Positions 12,765 through 24,400 of a DNA stretch of 64,000 nucleotides are shown here, in pieces (positions within the stretch are counted from its first letter, which is position 1; each line of letters starts with the position of its first letter). Source of the DNA: Crotophaga sulcirostris (lineage: Eukaryota > Chordata > Aves > Cuculiformes > Crotophagidae). Below the pieces are notes generated by a model. It was not told the DNA's origin, did not search any database, and was given only the letters and a program-made list of their open reading frames with translations. The stretch is from NCBI GenBank assembly GCA_013397455.1, contig VYZB01000276.1, positions 580,461-644,460 of the forward strand, read 5' to 3'. The position numbers and the translations under genes are program-made.

Positions 12765-14499
12765 CATATTAGAATACAGAAATATTTTAAAAATAGAATT
12801 TGTCAATTAGAGATGGTGGCTATTTTAATAAGGAGTGAAATGGCCTGATGCTGCTTTGAGGAAATGACTCATGAATTATGGAAAGTCAATAAATAAATTA
12901 AAGCCAATCAGTAGGTTTGTTTCTACAGCCATGGAAGAACTATTTACATACTACAGAAGTGGTCACCTTCAAGTCCATTCACTGACTTGAGCTTGCAGTA
13001 GGTAAATAAAAGTATTTTTCTTCATGCCTTAGGAAGCAGAGATACTGGGTTTGCATTTATTTAAAAATAATATTGCTGAAAAGAAAAAGCTTCATAAAAC
13101 CCCTCACTTGCACATATCTGAGACCTAGCAGTCTCCATGTATTGATTCTGATCTCTTGCTACCTTCTCCAAGAAAAAGGATGAGCACAAGCAGTTTAAAG
13201 GTGCATCTTTTCTACCAGGGCTGAGTCCTTACTTGAAGCTCTTGACATAATTTCTGGATTTTGGTTTTTAATTGGAAGTTCCTATTAAATTTGTTGTATT
13301 GCTTTACATATATATCAACTCTTTTCTCAAAGAGCTTTTTATTCACGAGGACAAACACTGATGAGCAAAAAGGTCAAAACGGGTAGTCACTCAAGGAACC
13401 CTCATTGGTAGCAAAGAAACAGGAGGCTAGACTATCTAGAATATTTTGTTGAGTTTTCTTTCCGTTATAGGCACAAACCTGTATAATAATTATTTTCATA
13501 AACTTATTAAAGCCTCACTTAAGCTGTTTCTTTTTTGTCCTGTTATTCCCATTAGAAGATTGTTCCAGAAATTAATCTTCTATGGGCCAAACCTCAGATT
13601 TAAAAAAACAGGCCTAAATGTTTCTGTGGCAAGTTTATAACCATCTGATTTAGTGCCAGTATTGTCCCTTGTTTAAACAGGTCATAATTCCTTCTCCTAG
13701 GGGTTTACTCCCCAACTGTTTAATGCCCCCACCCCCAATTTGTTCGAAAATCTTGTATGTTTTAGAAATCAGATACTATTACACTATATATTTTTTTTTC
13801 TTAACTCTTGTTGTACTACTGCTTACCAGTTTGGTTAGAATACCAGTGCCTGGATTTGCAATTCCATGTGCTATTTTTTCATAGCTCTGTTTTCATGTAT
13901 TAAACTCAGTGGTCTCCCTGCTGTGGCTGTAGTTAAGTTTATTTTCCTTGGCTCCTTGTTCTCCTTCCTGCTCCTAATGCCACGGTCAACACTGTTATCT
14001 CTATGGTAAACTGAGGAGATTCTGTATTCCTATGTGGGGTTATGGCAAATGTATGACCTCTGCTTTTTTCTGTTTGTTTTAAGGGGTTATCTCTAAGCTG
14101 TATCTTAGGCTCTGCTTTGGCTCTTTCTTTTATTTTTGTTTCCCAAGTCTTCTTTTGTTGGGTTTCTTGACATATTTTTAGTGTCACCTGGCACAGACTC
14201 CTCTTAGAAACAAGGAGCTCTGGGTGTGTGTTTGACTGTGGCCTTGATCCAAACTGGGAATCCATGCATGTAACTGGGCCCATAGCTATGTGTTAGAAGA
14301 AAGAACACGTACAAAAAAAGTGAAATCTTTTCTCTTCACTAAGTAATTGGACTGCCAGCTTCCACGTGAAGGTCGTGTCTAAGCTATGTATGGTGTAGCA
14401 TCTGAATTGAATTTATTTTTTAAATCCTAATCTTTGTCCTATGACAGGTAGACGTGTTTATGTTATGAGTAATAATTCACAAAGTTTATGCTTATCATT

Positions 14500-14808
14500 T
14501 ATGAGGCGGGGCTCTTTATCAGGGAGTGCAGTGATAGGATGAGGGGTAACAGTATTAAGCTGAAAGAGGGGAAATTCAGAAATTTAGATTACACATTAGG
14601 AAGAAATTTTTTGCTGTGAGGGTGGTGAGGCACAGGTTGGCTGGAGAAGTTGTGGGTGCCCAGTCCCTAGAGGTGTTCAAGGCCAGGCTGGATGGGGCTT
14701 TGAGAAACCTGATCCAGTGGGAGGTGTCCCTGGCCATGGCGGCAGGTGGGAGGGGGTGGTGGTGGAAATTTAGGTCCCTTCCAACCCAAATGATACCATG
14801 ATTCTATG
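14500..14808 (+). mobile_element. CR1 LINE 3' fragment, + strand
   Basis: The sequence matches the CR1 3' region as I know it: the ggggaaattcagaaatttag stretch, the run about a gaggcacaggttggctggag product, gtgttcaaggccaggctgga, gatccagtgggaggtgtccc, and the terminal tcccttccaaccc followed by the tail tgattctatg at 14799-14808. It is a 5'-truncated copy of about 310 bases. The 62-codon open frame in it is not a gene. Confidence 0.88.
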
Positions 14809-14866
14809 TTTTTGTGAAGATTCAGGGATTTTGGGGAAATACAATGAATAGATACAACAGCCAGAA

Positions 14867-15049
14867 GGCATTCCCTCACTGCTCAAGCTACACCAGGGGA
14901 AGTTTAGACTGGATATTAGGAAAAATTTATTTACTGCAAGGGTGGTGAAGCATTGGCACAGGCTGCCCCGGGAAGTGGTGGTTTTGCCAAGAACGGTTGG
15001 ACCGGATGATCCTTGAGGTCCCTTGCAGTCTCCTGTGATTCTGTGATTT
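14867..15049 (+). mobile_element. CR1 LINE 3' fragment, + strand
   Basis: Begins at tcctcactgctcaagctaca-like sequence and continues with ggaagtttagactggatatt, a CR1 hallmark, then ggcacaggctgccccgggaa, cggttggaccggatgatcc and the tail tgattctgtgattt. Compared with typical CR1 ends there is an internal deletion between the ggaagtggtgg and ggttggac segments. It lies 60 bases after the previous copy and in the same orientation but differs in sequence, so it is a separate insertion. Confidence 0.85.
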
Positions 15050-15179
15050 AGTTTCCTGTAGCAAGGATTAGACGCGTTGCCCTAAGGCCATCATTAACTT
15101 GTTGAGCGCTACTAATCATTTGTCACCGTTCTGGTTTGAATGAGTGAAAAACCTGGATTTCACACGGTAGTGGACGCTT

Positions 15180-15760
15180 CGGGCGTTCACACCTGCTGCT
15201 CCCTGCGGTGCCACAGGGGCGGGGGGCGGGGCCNNNNNNNNNNNNNNNNNNNNNNNNNNNNNNNNNNNNNNNNNNNNNNNNNNNNNNNNNNNNNNNNNNN
15301 NNNNNNNNNNNNNNNNNNNNNNNNNNNNNNNNNNNNNNNNNNNNNNNNNNNNNNNNNNNNNNNNCCCTGCCGGGGCGCGCCCGCGGGGTCGCCGTGCCAC
15401 ACGTGGGGGCCGGGGCGCTGCTCTGGGCAGCACCGGGCAACTCTGGGGGCTGCCGGGACGTGCCCGCACCGCACCTCTTGTTTTTCTCTCCTGAGGCTTT
15501 CGCGGCTGAAGCAGAAGAGAAGAGGAGTCTCCGTGGACGTGCGTTGTGAGTCAGTGGTGCTGCGGGAGCCATCGCAGCCCGTCCCGGTAGAAATAATTAT
15601 TGGCGCGGCGTTTGTAAACAGAGCGCGTTCGGAAAGCGCCGGGAGCCCTTACCTGCCGAGCGGGGCTGTGATGGGAGGGGGCTCCACCTGCCAGGTGACT
15701 CCAGGAGCGCTGCTCACTGCCTCGTGCAAGGGAGAACCAAGGTATGTTCCTCGGTGAGAG
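15180..15760 (+). promoter_or_regulatory. GC-rich CpG island, candidate LEPR promoter and non-coding first exon
   Basis: A sharp rise in G+C and CpG density within AT-rich surroundings, with GC-box-like runs (ggggcggggggcggggcc at 15216-15233), an assembly gap at 15234-15364, and further CpG-rich DNA to about 15670. A good donor (CCAAG then gtatgt at 15742) could end an untranslated exon spliced to the acceptor at 18415. It lies 2.7 kb before the LEPR start codon. That it is the LEPR promoter is inference; no coding exon is seen here. Confidence 0.45.
15234..15364. other. Assembly gap (131 N)
   Basis: Run of N within the GC-rich island. Open frames drawn across it are artefacts of unknown codons. 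Confidence 1.
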
Positions 15761-18415
15761 ACGTGGAGAGAATGTGTTTATTAAAAACACGCTTCTGCGT
15801 TGCTGATTTAAAATCGGCAATATTTATGGAACTGAAGTCCCTCAGGTTGTGCGTTGTGACTGTGCACAAACTTCTGCCCCACGCTCTGTGCTGCGCAGTG
15901 GAGATGCAGGAACAAACGCAGCTGCTGTGCCGCCACATCTGCTGCCTCCCGGCTCTGCGGGGGCTCCTGGAGGGACCCTGTGGGTGTTCGGGAAGTGAGA
16001 GTGTAGTCCCAGTACAACCCAGAGCAACGCTAGAGTTTGAGGCGCATTCCAGAAGAGAGGCTCCCGCAGGAGCCTTGTGTTGTGGCTGTGCTGAGGTGCG
16101 GGAGTGAGGCAAGGGCGGCTCTGCTGCTGCTTCACTGCACCCCGTGTGTGGGGAGAGATGCGACTCGAGTTCTCTTGGTTAAAGCTTTGGTGCTGTGAGA
16201 AAGCAAACATGTCCGATGTGAGTGATTTTCATTGCTGTTTTGTATGTTCTATTTACTCTGCACTCTTCATTACTGATGTTTACTAACACACTAAATAATG
16301 ACTAAATGCCATGAAATTCCATGCCCAAGAGAGCTAACTGAGAACCAGTGGTCTTGCCAAAACCAACAGGGCTGAAACCCCTCAGCACCTTAAAGAGCAG
16401 GCCAGAAGGTGCTGTGCATAGCCATTATTATTAAAATATTTTAATGCTTTATAAAGATCTTTTAAATATTTAAAAACAACTGTAGTGGAGTGCTTGCAAA
16501 AGTCAGGGACAGTTTGTGTGCTTGGAGTATTATGTTGCTGTTTCCCATTAACTAGCAGCTGTTGTTGTTTTTTTTGGGAGGATGCGAATAAAAAGGGAAA
16601 ATGAGCTCCAGACCCTGTGTGTGTATGTGGCACATTACTTGAGGAAAAATAGGAGAAACTGGCAAATTATTTTCTGTAAATTTCTGTGGGCTTTGAATTT
16701 GCTCATTGGAAATCACTGATGTGTCAGGCTGTGATCTTGCAAAATTTGCTCATCCAGTCTCCTTGGCCCTGTAAAATTTGGTAAGAATTTAACTGTTGAA
16801 CTTAGTAGGGTCAGGTTGTGCTACTCTACTGTGTCCAGGATGAGGTACTCTTGGGAACCAGTGCCACCCTCTGTTCACCCATGTTCCAACTGGACAGGTA
16901 TACCTACCTCGTACTGAGGCAAATTTTCCTCTGAAGTAGGGCTTGTGAAGTACAGCCTTTCAAATTTTGAGCTTTCCCCTTTAATTGCTCAAGACGTAGC
17001 TTAAAATGTACTGTGTTTATAACCTGGGTGAATGGGGAGAAAAGTGGATGGGACTGACTTGTCTAGCAGACCAAAATGAGGATGGTCTGTGCTGAAGAAA
17101 CATTGCTCTGGCTCCAGCCCTAGCTGAGTTTGCAAGGGCTTTCCTTGTGGGAGCTTGCAAGGAGACAAGGATACAGAAATGCTGTCGCTGCAGTGCTCAG
17201 TTGTCTGCTGCTTCAGGTAGAGGTGGTTCAACAGGCATAGCTGTCTGCTTTAAGCCATGGTCAAGGCTTAAAGTGGTGTCAGGGTCACTGACCGATCATA
17301 TCAACATCTCTGGTGAGGGCAGAAGGGAAAGGAGGGGTAACAGAGAGCTTTCCTCACTGTGACCAGATTCTTTGGGTTTACTGGCAGCCACTGGTTCCAC
17401 AGTGGGGCTGACCCTCCGCTCTGGGGGGGCTTGTTGGGGTGCTGCCCTCGGTGAGACAACAGGTATGGACTCAGACTGTGCACTGACAGGAGTGGTAAAA
17501 ACCAGGAAGGAATCACCCTTTTTCTCTCCTTCTGGTCTTCTCTGTCCCCATAGGCTTTCCTTCCAGGCTGCAGAGCCAACTACTGTGTAGCCAGTATGGA
17601 GACCCTTCCACCACCGTAGTCTGCATGGATCATACGGCGTATGGATACGTGCAGCACAGTACGTGCACCCCAAACTGAAAGGCCAGTGGGTTACGTAGTG
17701 TTGTCACCAGTTCTTTTGGCAACATAGATGTTCTCAAGAAAACTGTTCTCCGAAATATTTAAGGAATGAGAACACTTCGGAGGGACTCCTTGATTTTATT
17801 TCTTGCCCCAGCCTTCTCCGTCCAACTTGAGCTGTAGATTTTGTTAATCATTCAGTTCTGATTAACTACAGATGTAACCAAACTCTCTCTGTTTTATTCT
17901 TGATATCTTCTGCTAAGGTTGTTTTTTGGTACAAAAATGCTTGTATTTTGGTTTTGACAGCTATGGGATGAAAATAAAAAAGAACAACGATCCTGAGATG
18001 AAAGAACAGTATTGAAATATTACTGTAAAATTTAGTGAAGTCTTCACCATTGAAATGGGTGCCCGGGTGCTTTTGTGTATGCTGCTCTTTGAATATTGAG
18101 TATGTCTTGGGCATTTTGATTGCTTGGATTTGTAGTGCCTTTCAGGTGAGCAAACCCAGAAGGTGAATGATGATCAGCAAAAGCGTGGAGAAATAAGGTA
18201 CTATAAAGTTTTAATGATGAAAGAAAAGCTATACTGATATTTAATTGATACTCTAAGCAATGTTTTTTTTCCTCAAACAACATCTGATTTTGTTCTTCCT
18301 TTCTGCTTACAAAGGTGTCAGTATCAAATTAGCTGAAGTGTACCTAAGTGAAACCCTAGTGAAATAATGGACTGATCATTATCAGCTCTCAGTTAATTTT
18401 CTGTATGTTTTTCAG
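15761..18415 (+). other. Presumed LEPR 5' intron
   Basis: 2.65 kb between the GC-rich island and the first coding exon. I recognise no gene. A 125-codon minus-strand open frame at 17296-17673, proline-rich in its middle, has no product I can name. The first 350 bases are still moderately GC-rich and have open frames on both strands that are probably by-products of composition. Confidence 0.6.
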
Positions 18416-18474
18416 ACCAGCTCTACAAAACAAGATGTATTGGCAAATCATTCTGACCCTGTTTTTGCTGTTGG
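18416..18474 (+). CDS. LEPR: LEPR coding exon 1: 19 bases of 5' UTR, start codon, signal peptide
   Basis: Acceptor tttttcag ends at 18415, the ATG is at 18435 and the donor gtaagt starts at 18475. The start context has A at -3 (acaagATGt). It encodes [13 protein letters not shown] plus one base. With DFLQMAVA from the next exon this is a hydrophobic signal peptide. Coding starts at 18435 and the exon ends in phase 1. Confidence 0.93.
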
Positions 18475-21400
18475 GTAAGTTACTAAAAATTATGTCTGTT
18501 GGAAATTGCATAGAATGAAGAGTAATCACCATTTCTGTTTTCATAGAATTATACAATCATCTGGTTGGAAAAGACCTTTGAGATCATTGAGTCCAACAGT
18601 ACCTGTCCACTTACAAAACCATATACCTGAGAAACTCATCTCCCTGTCTTTTAAACACCTCCAGGGATGGGGACTGAAACACCTCCCTGGGCAGGTGTTC
18701 CAGTGCCTGACCACCCTTTCAGTGAAGAAATTTTTCCTAATGTCCAGTCTGAGCCTCCCCTGGCACAGCTTGCAGTCATTTCCTCTTGTCCTATCACCTG
18801 TCAGTTGGTGACCTCCCCAGAGTTTGAGTTCTGCTTTTTTAGGTAGCTAACATTCCTGCTTTCATGTGCACAGTGCTGTTTAAGGGTGCTCAATTAACTG
18901 CAAATGTTGAATTAACTGGTTTTCTAATTGGGAAATTTCTGTAACGATACTGGTGTGTGCTATTCAGAGATAGCTGGTGTTTGCCTTTAGTTTTCTTTAT
19001 TAAAATAAGTACTATTTAAAGACTTTTGGTGATGATGCTTAGGGAGAAAGCAGATGCTGTCATCCAATTAAGTTAGTTCCATAATTGTGTCATTTTGTAT
19101 CTTCACAAAAGATGGATAAATCATTACATTTCTAGATCTTTTCTATATATATATATATACATTTTATCTTTCTGTGTACATACCTTTATGCACTCAGTAT
19201 CAGATATTTTGTTGTTGACATTCTCCTTTTGGGTATCTTACGTAACCTAAACATATTGTGTACCTTTTGTTTAGAAAACCTAGATGCCTCAGGGAGTTTC
19301 CATTAGGCCTTAGAGCAGTTTGGCACTGTCTGATGGCCTGTAATGAGTGAAAGTCAGCGTATCCGTTGAGGGGCCATCTCCATCTGATTCCAAAAAAGCA
19401 AGTAGCCATGGCTGGCAGCTTTGTAGCCCTGTGAAATAAGCTGCTTTTTGAGGGACAGAACTGTAAGTGATGGTCTCCTGTGTGTCTGTCGTGGATAAAC
19501 GGTGACATCTGTAGTGGGAAAGCATTCTTAATGCGCGCTGCAGTTTATTAACAGGCATTTATGAGCTCTAGCAATCCTGTGCTAAGTGTTCTCTGTTGTA
19601 ATGCATTGTAGTTGTTTTATTTTTTTAACACTTCTGCAGAAGTGGTAAGTAGCTGCACACATTTTGTTGTTATAGGATGTAATTAATCCTGTGAGGTTGT
19701 CTGGTGCAATATGTAAAGGAGAAGTCTTTTCTTTAGAACAAGAAATGACTGGCAGAGATGTCTACCCACTCTGCAACTGACTGCATTGGGTGGAATGCCT
19801 CGTAGGCAGTCATGTCACTCGTTTGTCCTTTTTTAATCATCTGTTACAATACTAATAGTCTGTTTGGTCAACTCAGTCCTCCACAAGCAGCCAGCAGGCC
19901 TAATGAAACTGATATTTACAGAGGCACAAACTCTGTTAACTGAGAGAGGAGAAAAGAGCAGAACCCTTCAGGAGTCTGGTAATACAAAATGTGTGTAAAG
20001 AGAAAATGAAACACAAAGTTTGCATTTTGTGTTTTTATATTATTTAGTTTATGGTTATGTGCTGTTAATGAAACAGTGCAAGGGAAATTCTTTTTTTCTT
20101 ATTTTGGCTGTTGCAGGGCATAGAGCGTCAATTAATTTTTATGTAATGAACTGTTTAAAATATTCATGCCCTTACTGAGAGAAAAGCTAAATGCAAAAAT
20201 GACCCACATGCCTTTCTGTAACTAGAGCTTTAATCTTTGAAATTCACGCAGTGTTTTACAGTAAGCCGTTTCCAAAACCGACATGCTCATCATTCTCAAG
20301 ATCATTATTAGTGTAATTCAAGCAATGACTTACCAACAAGAGCTACAGATGTGGTCAGAGCAATTTTATTTTGAAGAATCTAAGTCTGATGGAAACGATT
20401 ATTCTTTTCCTACATCTCATTTCCCAGATAATGCCCTGGGGTTGTGTAGTTACATCCAGTCATATATTCTCATAATGCTATTCTTTGGTATTTAGCAGTG
20501 CAATGTGACTGTGTGTTATATTTACAATGGGATTATTTTTTTTCTGCAGTAATGGGGCTGTTATATGAGCTGGATTGCAAGTGTCCCAGCACTGCAGGGA
20601 GAGGTGACACTCGTACCTGTATAGTCTGTGAACTTGGTCTTAGGATTCATTGTATTTTGAATTAATATAAGCTGATTTACCCTGAAGAGATGCTTTCCCT
20701 GCACTGTTGGTCTTGACCTATTTCAAGAGATCGAAAAAACAAGAAGGTTGGTGTAGTGACCTTGAGGGAGAAGGCTGACATCTGCAGTTGTGACATCAGT
20801 TCAGAGGGGTTGCTTTTAGTAGTTTTATCTGCAACTCAGAGAATAGCCCCTGGAAAGAGTCTGATTTTATGTAATGAATGTGTTTCTGTATAACATCAGC
20901 CACTGCCTTTTCATTGTCAAGTAACGTAAAGTCTTTCTTTTATTTCTGATATCTTTGCCTTTATATTTGCAGACTTTCTTCAAATGGCAGTTGCACATTG
21001 TATGGTGCATCAGATTCCTCCCAGAAACTTTACGTTACCTTGTATGCTGCTGAATGAGACATTTTTGAGTCCTTTCTCTGCTGGAGTTGTAGAGAGCTGT
21101 TCTGGTTTGAGGAGAGAGCATGGAGCACCCAAAATCAAGCCTCCCTGGCTAATGAATGAAGACAGTTTTCTGTGTTGCCTTTGGACTGATAACAACATTG
21201 ATTGCTCTTTGTACAGAGCAAGCATGCAAGCAAGGAGGTTTATTCCTTCAGAGATAACTATCTCTGCTTCTCAGGAAATAGGTAGGTTTTCCATTCAAGG
21301 GCATATGAAGTTACTTCTTCAAAAAATGGTTGGGGTGTTCTGTTGTCTTGTGAAGGGCAGGTATTAATGGGGATTCATTTCTAACCAGAGTAGACAACAT

Positions 21401-24400
21401 AGTGTGGTAAAATAGTCTGTGGTGAAAGAGGATGGAAATTGGATAGCACAGTTTCAAATGAGGGGAAAAAACAGTTGACTGCCTTTCTAGGGGAATTCTG
21501 CATAAAATATGTAGCACTGTGTATGAGGATGTGAGCCCAGATCTTCAAAGGTGTTTAGATACTATGGAAATATTTTAAATATTTTTACGAATACAGGCTT
21601 TAAACTCCTTCAGGAGGTGGGGGAGATAGAGAGCAAGTGCCATTTTTTCTGTCTGGATTGTGATTAGATATACATGGATTAGATTGAATTGTTTTTTCCT
21701 GGACCTTTTTTCTCCTCCTGTAAACCACAGTCTGAGCAGCACACCGGCCCCCTGGCGTACTGCTGGTGGTGGCAGGAATCTCATTGACCTCAGTGGATCA
21801 GAATTTCATTTTACAAGAACTGTCCCACCGAACAAATAAATCTCTGTTAAAGACTGCTACACTAAATTTGTTGCCATTGTGTGTGCAGTACAGCTGCATA
21901 TGTGTGCACATGTCCACAATACAGCCATGCAGAGGATTAACGGTAGCAAAACCTTCAAGCAGCAGCCAAAACTTAATTTATTTCTTTCCCTTGTGGCCTT
22001 GCCTGTAAAACCAGGTAAAATAATATTCCTTCTCTAATAATTAGAATGCAGCAGTATCACATAGGTTGTTAGCCATCTAAGTGTTCAAGGGCATACACTG
22101 GTGCCAATTCAGAAAGGATTCATTCATAAACATTTGCATATTTGTGGCCCAGCCTCACCCTCATGAATATCTGTTGCTTGTCCTCTCTTTGTGAGTGCAT
22201 TTTATCCCGGCTCTTCAGTTGGGATTTTTGGTCTTGATATCAGAAATGTTTAATCCCTTTCTTTTGTATAGATTCAAACTGGAACATTGAGTGTTGGATT
22301 AAAGGCAGGATGGACCTGTTAGTTTGTAGCCTTCGATTTTTGAACTTGGACTTGGGAGCTGACTTGAAGGTTAATCTTTTATATGCCGTGTAAGTACAGA
22401 CTTTGTTACATTTGTCACTACTAGCATTAGGAATCTGAAGGCGCTTTCTAAAACATCAACATTGGCCTCAAGCTTGCAGTGAAGTGGTAGTGGTGGCTTT
22501 ATATACCTTTGTCTTATCTAAAAGTAATCTCATACAATACGAAAAGCTTATGTTTCTGTTTTTGAATGAGAAATGGTTGGGCTGGACAGTCCCCCTCCTC
22601 TGTCCTTTCCATGTTTCTTAAAATGCTTTAATTAAATTGATGTTGACTTGCTCAAATATCCTTGCTGTTACAGTTGCTTGATTTTAAAGCTGCAATCTTG
22701 GTTCTGCCTTTTTTATGCTTTTGACCATAGTGTTCTCTCTCTTGAGGTGAGTATGTTACTTAACATTTAATACAATGCACATTGATGCCTCTGGGAGCCA
22801 CTTGCCTGTGCAGTTGTCAGTGGGGCAAATATTCCCTGGAATGGCCAGAGATGGTAACTGTCCTGACTGTGAGGTGGGCCGGTCTTGTGTATGTGGCCGG
22901 CCTGATTTGACTGTAAGCAGATCTATTTGATTCCACTTACGAAACCACACTGATATTTTTCTGAATTACTGATAGATTGGAAGGAATGGCATGAACACAG
23001 ACTTAATTTCCTTAGGAAACAGGCTAAACAGAAATATTTTAATTAGCTAAATTTAGAGGTGATGACTTCTACGTAAAAAGCTGGCTGTCACTTGCCACAA
23101 ATTGTCCATGTAGTCAGGATGGAAGGCAAGTGTATTAATTAGTAATACATATGAATAGTTAAAATCATACTTTTAAGCTGAAATCAGATTTTGAGTGGGT
23201 TCCCATTCCCAGTGTTCCTCATTACTTTGATTTCTGAAGTACCATTACATGTGTGTTTGAGGAAGAAGCAGATCTGAGTTTGCCTCTGTTCTATCCAGTC
23301 TTGACTGCACGAGAAAAATCTTTGCTAGTAATCCTAGTGTAGTAATCTCTATGCTGAATTTTTCCTATGCCTAACAGCCATGGAACAAGATTTGCATCCC
23401 AGATGGGATGAAGAGGTTCTTTGTGTTGTGAAGGGAGTTCAGTAAGTGTCATGCATTTTATCAGAGCAGGCCCCACAGACTCACTTGAGTCCTTGTGGCA
23501 TTTCTGTATTTGATTACTATTTGCTGCAAAAGAGATATGTGGTGCAGCCCCTGGCATTGGAGAGCTTGTTTCACTCCCCAGATTTCATATTAATGTTTTA
23601 ATTCTAGGGTCCTTTAAGTTCTGGGGGAACACCTCGCAAAACACTTCAGATTTTGGTAAGCTGACAGCTTTCCCTGTTGGCTTGCTGATACCTTAACATT
23701 TTATTCGCATGAGCCAGAATATCTTGAAAACATTCCTGATTTTAAAAATATGCATCCCTGGCATGTGTTACTCCCTGGGAGTCTGGAGGTGAAGCCAGAA
23801 TTCTCACATATAGGACAGGCAATGCACGAAAATAATGACCTAGAAGAATCTACAACAAGGAAGCTTGGGTCATGAGCAACTTTTAATTTTTTTTCAGCAG
23901 TAAAGGAATATCCTCATTTTACACATCCACAGTTTGCCTGCTTGTGAAAGACATCAGGTTCCTTTGAATAGAAAATGTTTCATTCAGGCCAAAACAGTGC
24001 TATGACAGCATTCTGTAAGAGGCTCGAGCGAGGGTAACGATAGGGCTTTTGCCTTCCCTTGCAGCATGTCTTTGGGAGGAGAAAGATTATTCTGAAACTT
24101 AATTAGACAAATTATGTTAATTGTCTACCAAAAGTGAATGATCTTTCCAGCTATATGTATTCTAGGAATGCTGTAAACCCTGGTGGTTAATTACATTAAC
24201 TGCAATTGCTTAGCCTTAGGGATCCTTTTGTAGTGACACAGATGAATGCTCCCAGTTTAATTTTGAACACTGACTATAATTTTCTCCTTCAACAGATAGT
24301 GATGTATGTGGTGTACTCCTATTTCTGACCTATTAGAACTACCTGTGAGGCTCTCCTTTAGTTCTGGCCTGCAGAGGTAGTGAGCTCTAAGAGAAGTCTA

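Larger units (their letters stand above)
5516..14499. other. LEPROT-LEPR interval without recognisable genes
   Basis: About 9 kb of AT-rich DNA. All open frames on both strands are short (at most about 125 codons), lack known domains and are consistent with chance. It contains two 24-26 bp tandem duplications (5711, 12722), a poly-A run (8279-8296) and a short TAAA microsatellite (12438-12453). If LEPR shares its first exon with LEPROT, as in mammals, this stretch is also LEPR 5' intron. Confidence 0.7.
18475..20972 (+). other. LEPR intron 1 of the coding region
   Basis: 2.5 kb with a CR1 fragment (18541-18815) and a TA dinucleotide run (19144-19159). No other feature recognised. Confidence 0.85.

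Noticed and set aside
14616..14801. 61-codon open frame and its minus-strand shadow
   Set aside because: Lies within a CR1 3' fragment.
15116..15757. Several open frames of 95-205 codons across 15234-15364
   Set aside because: They run through the N gap, where no stop codons can be seen. The flanking translations resemble no protein and the GC-rich composition suppresses stops.
22569..22620. Possible short CR1 end (aatggttgggctggacagt)
   Set aside because: Only a few words match and there is no tail or further similarity.
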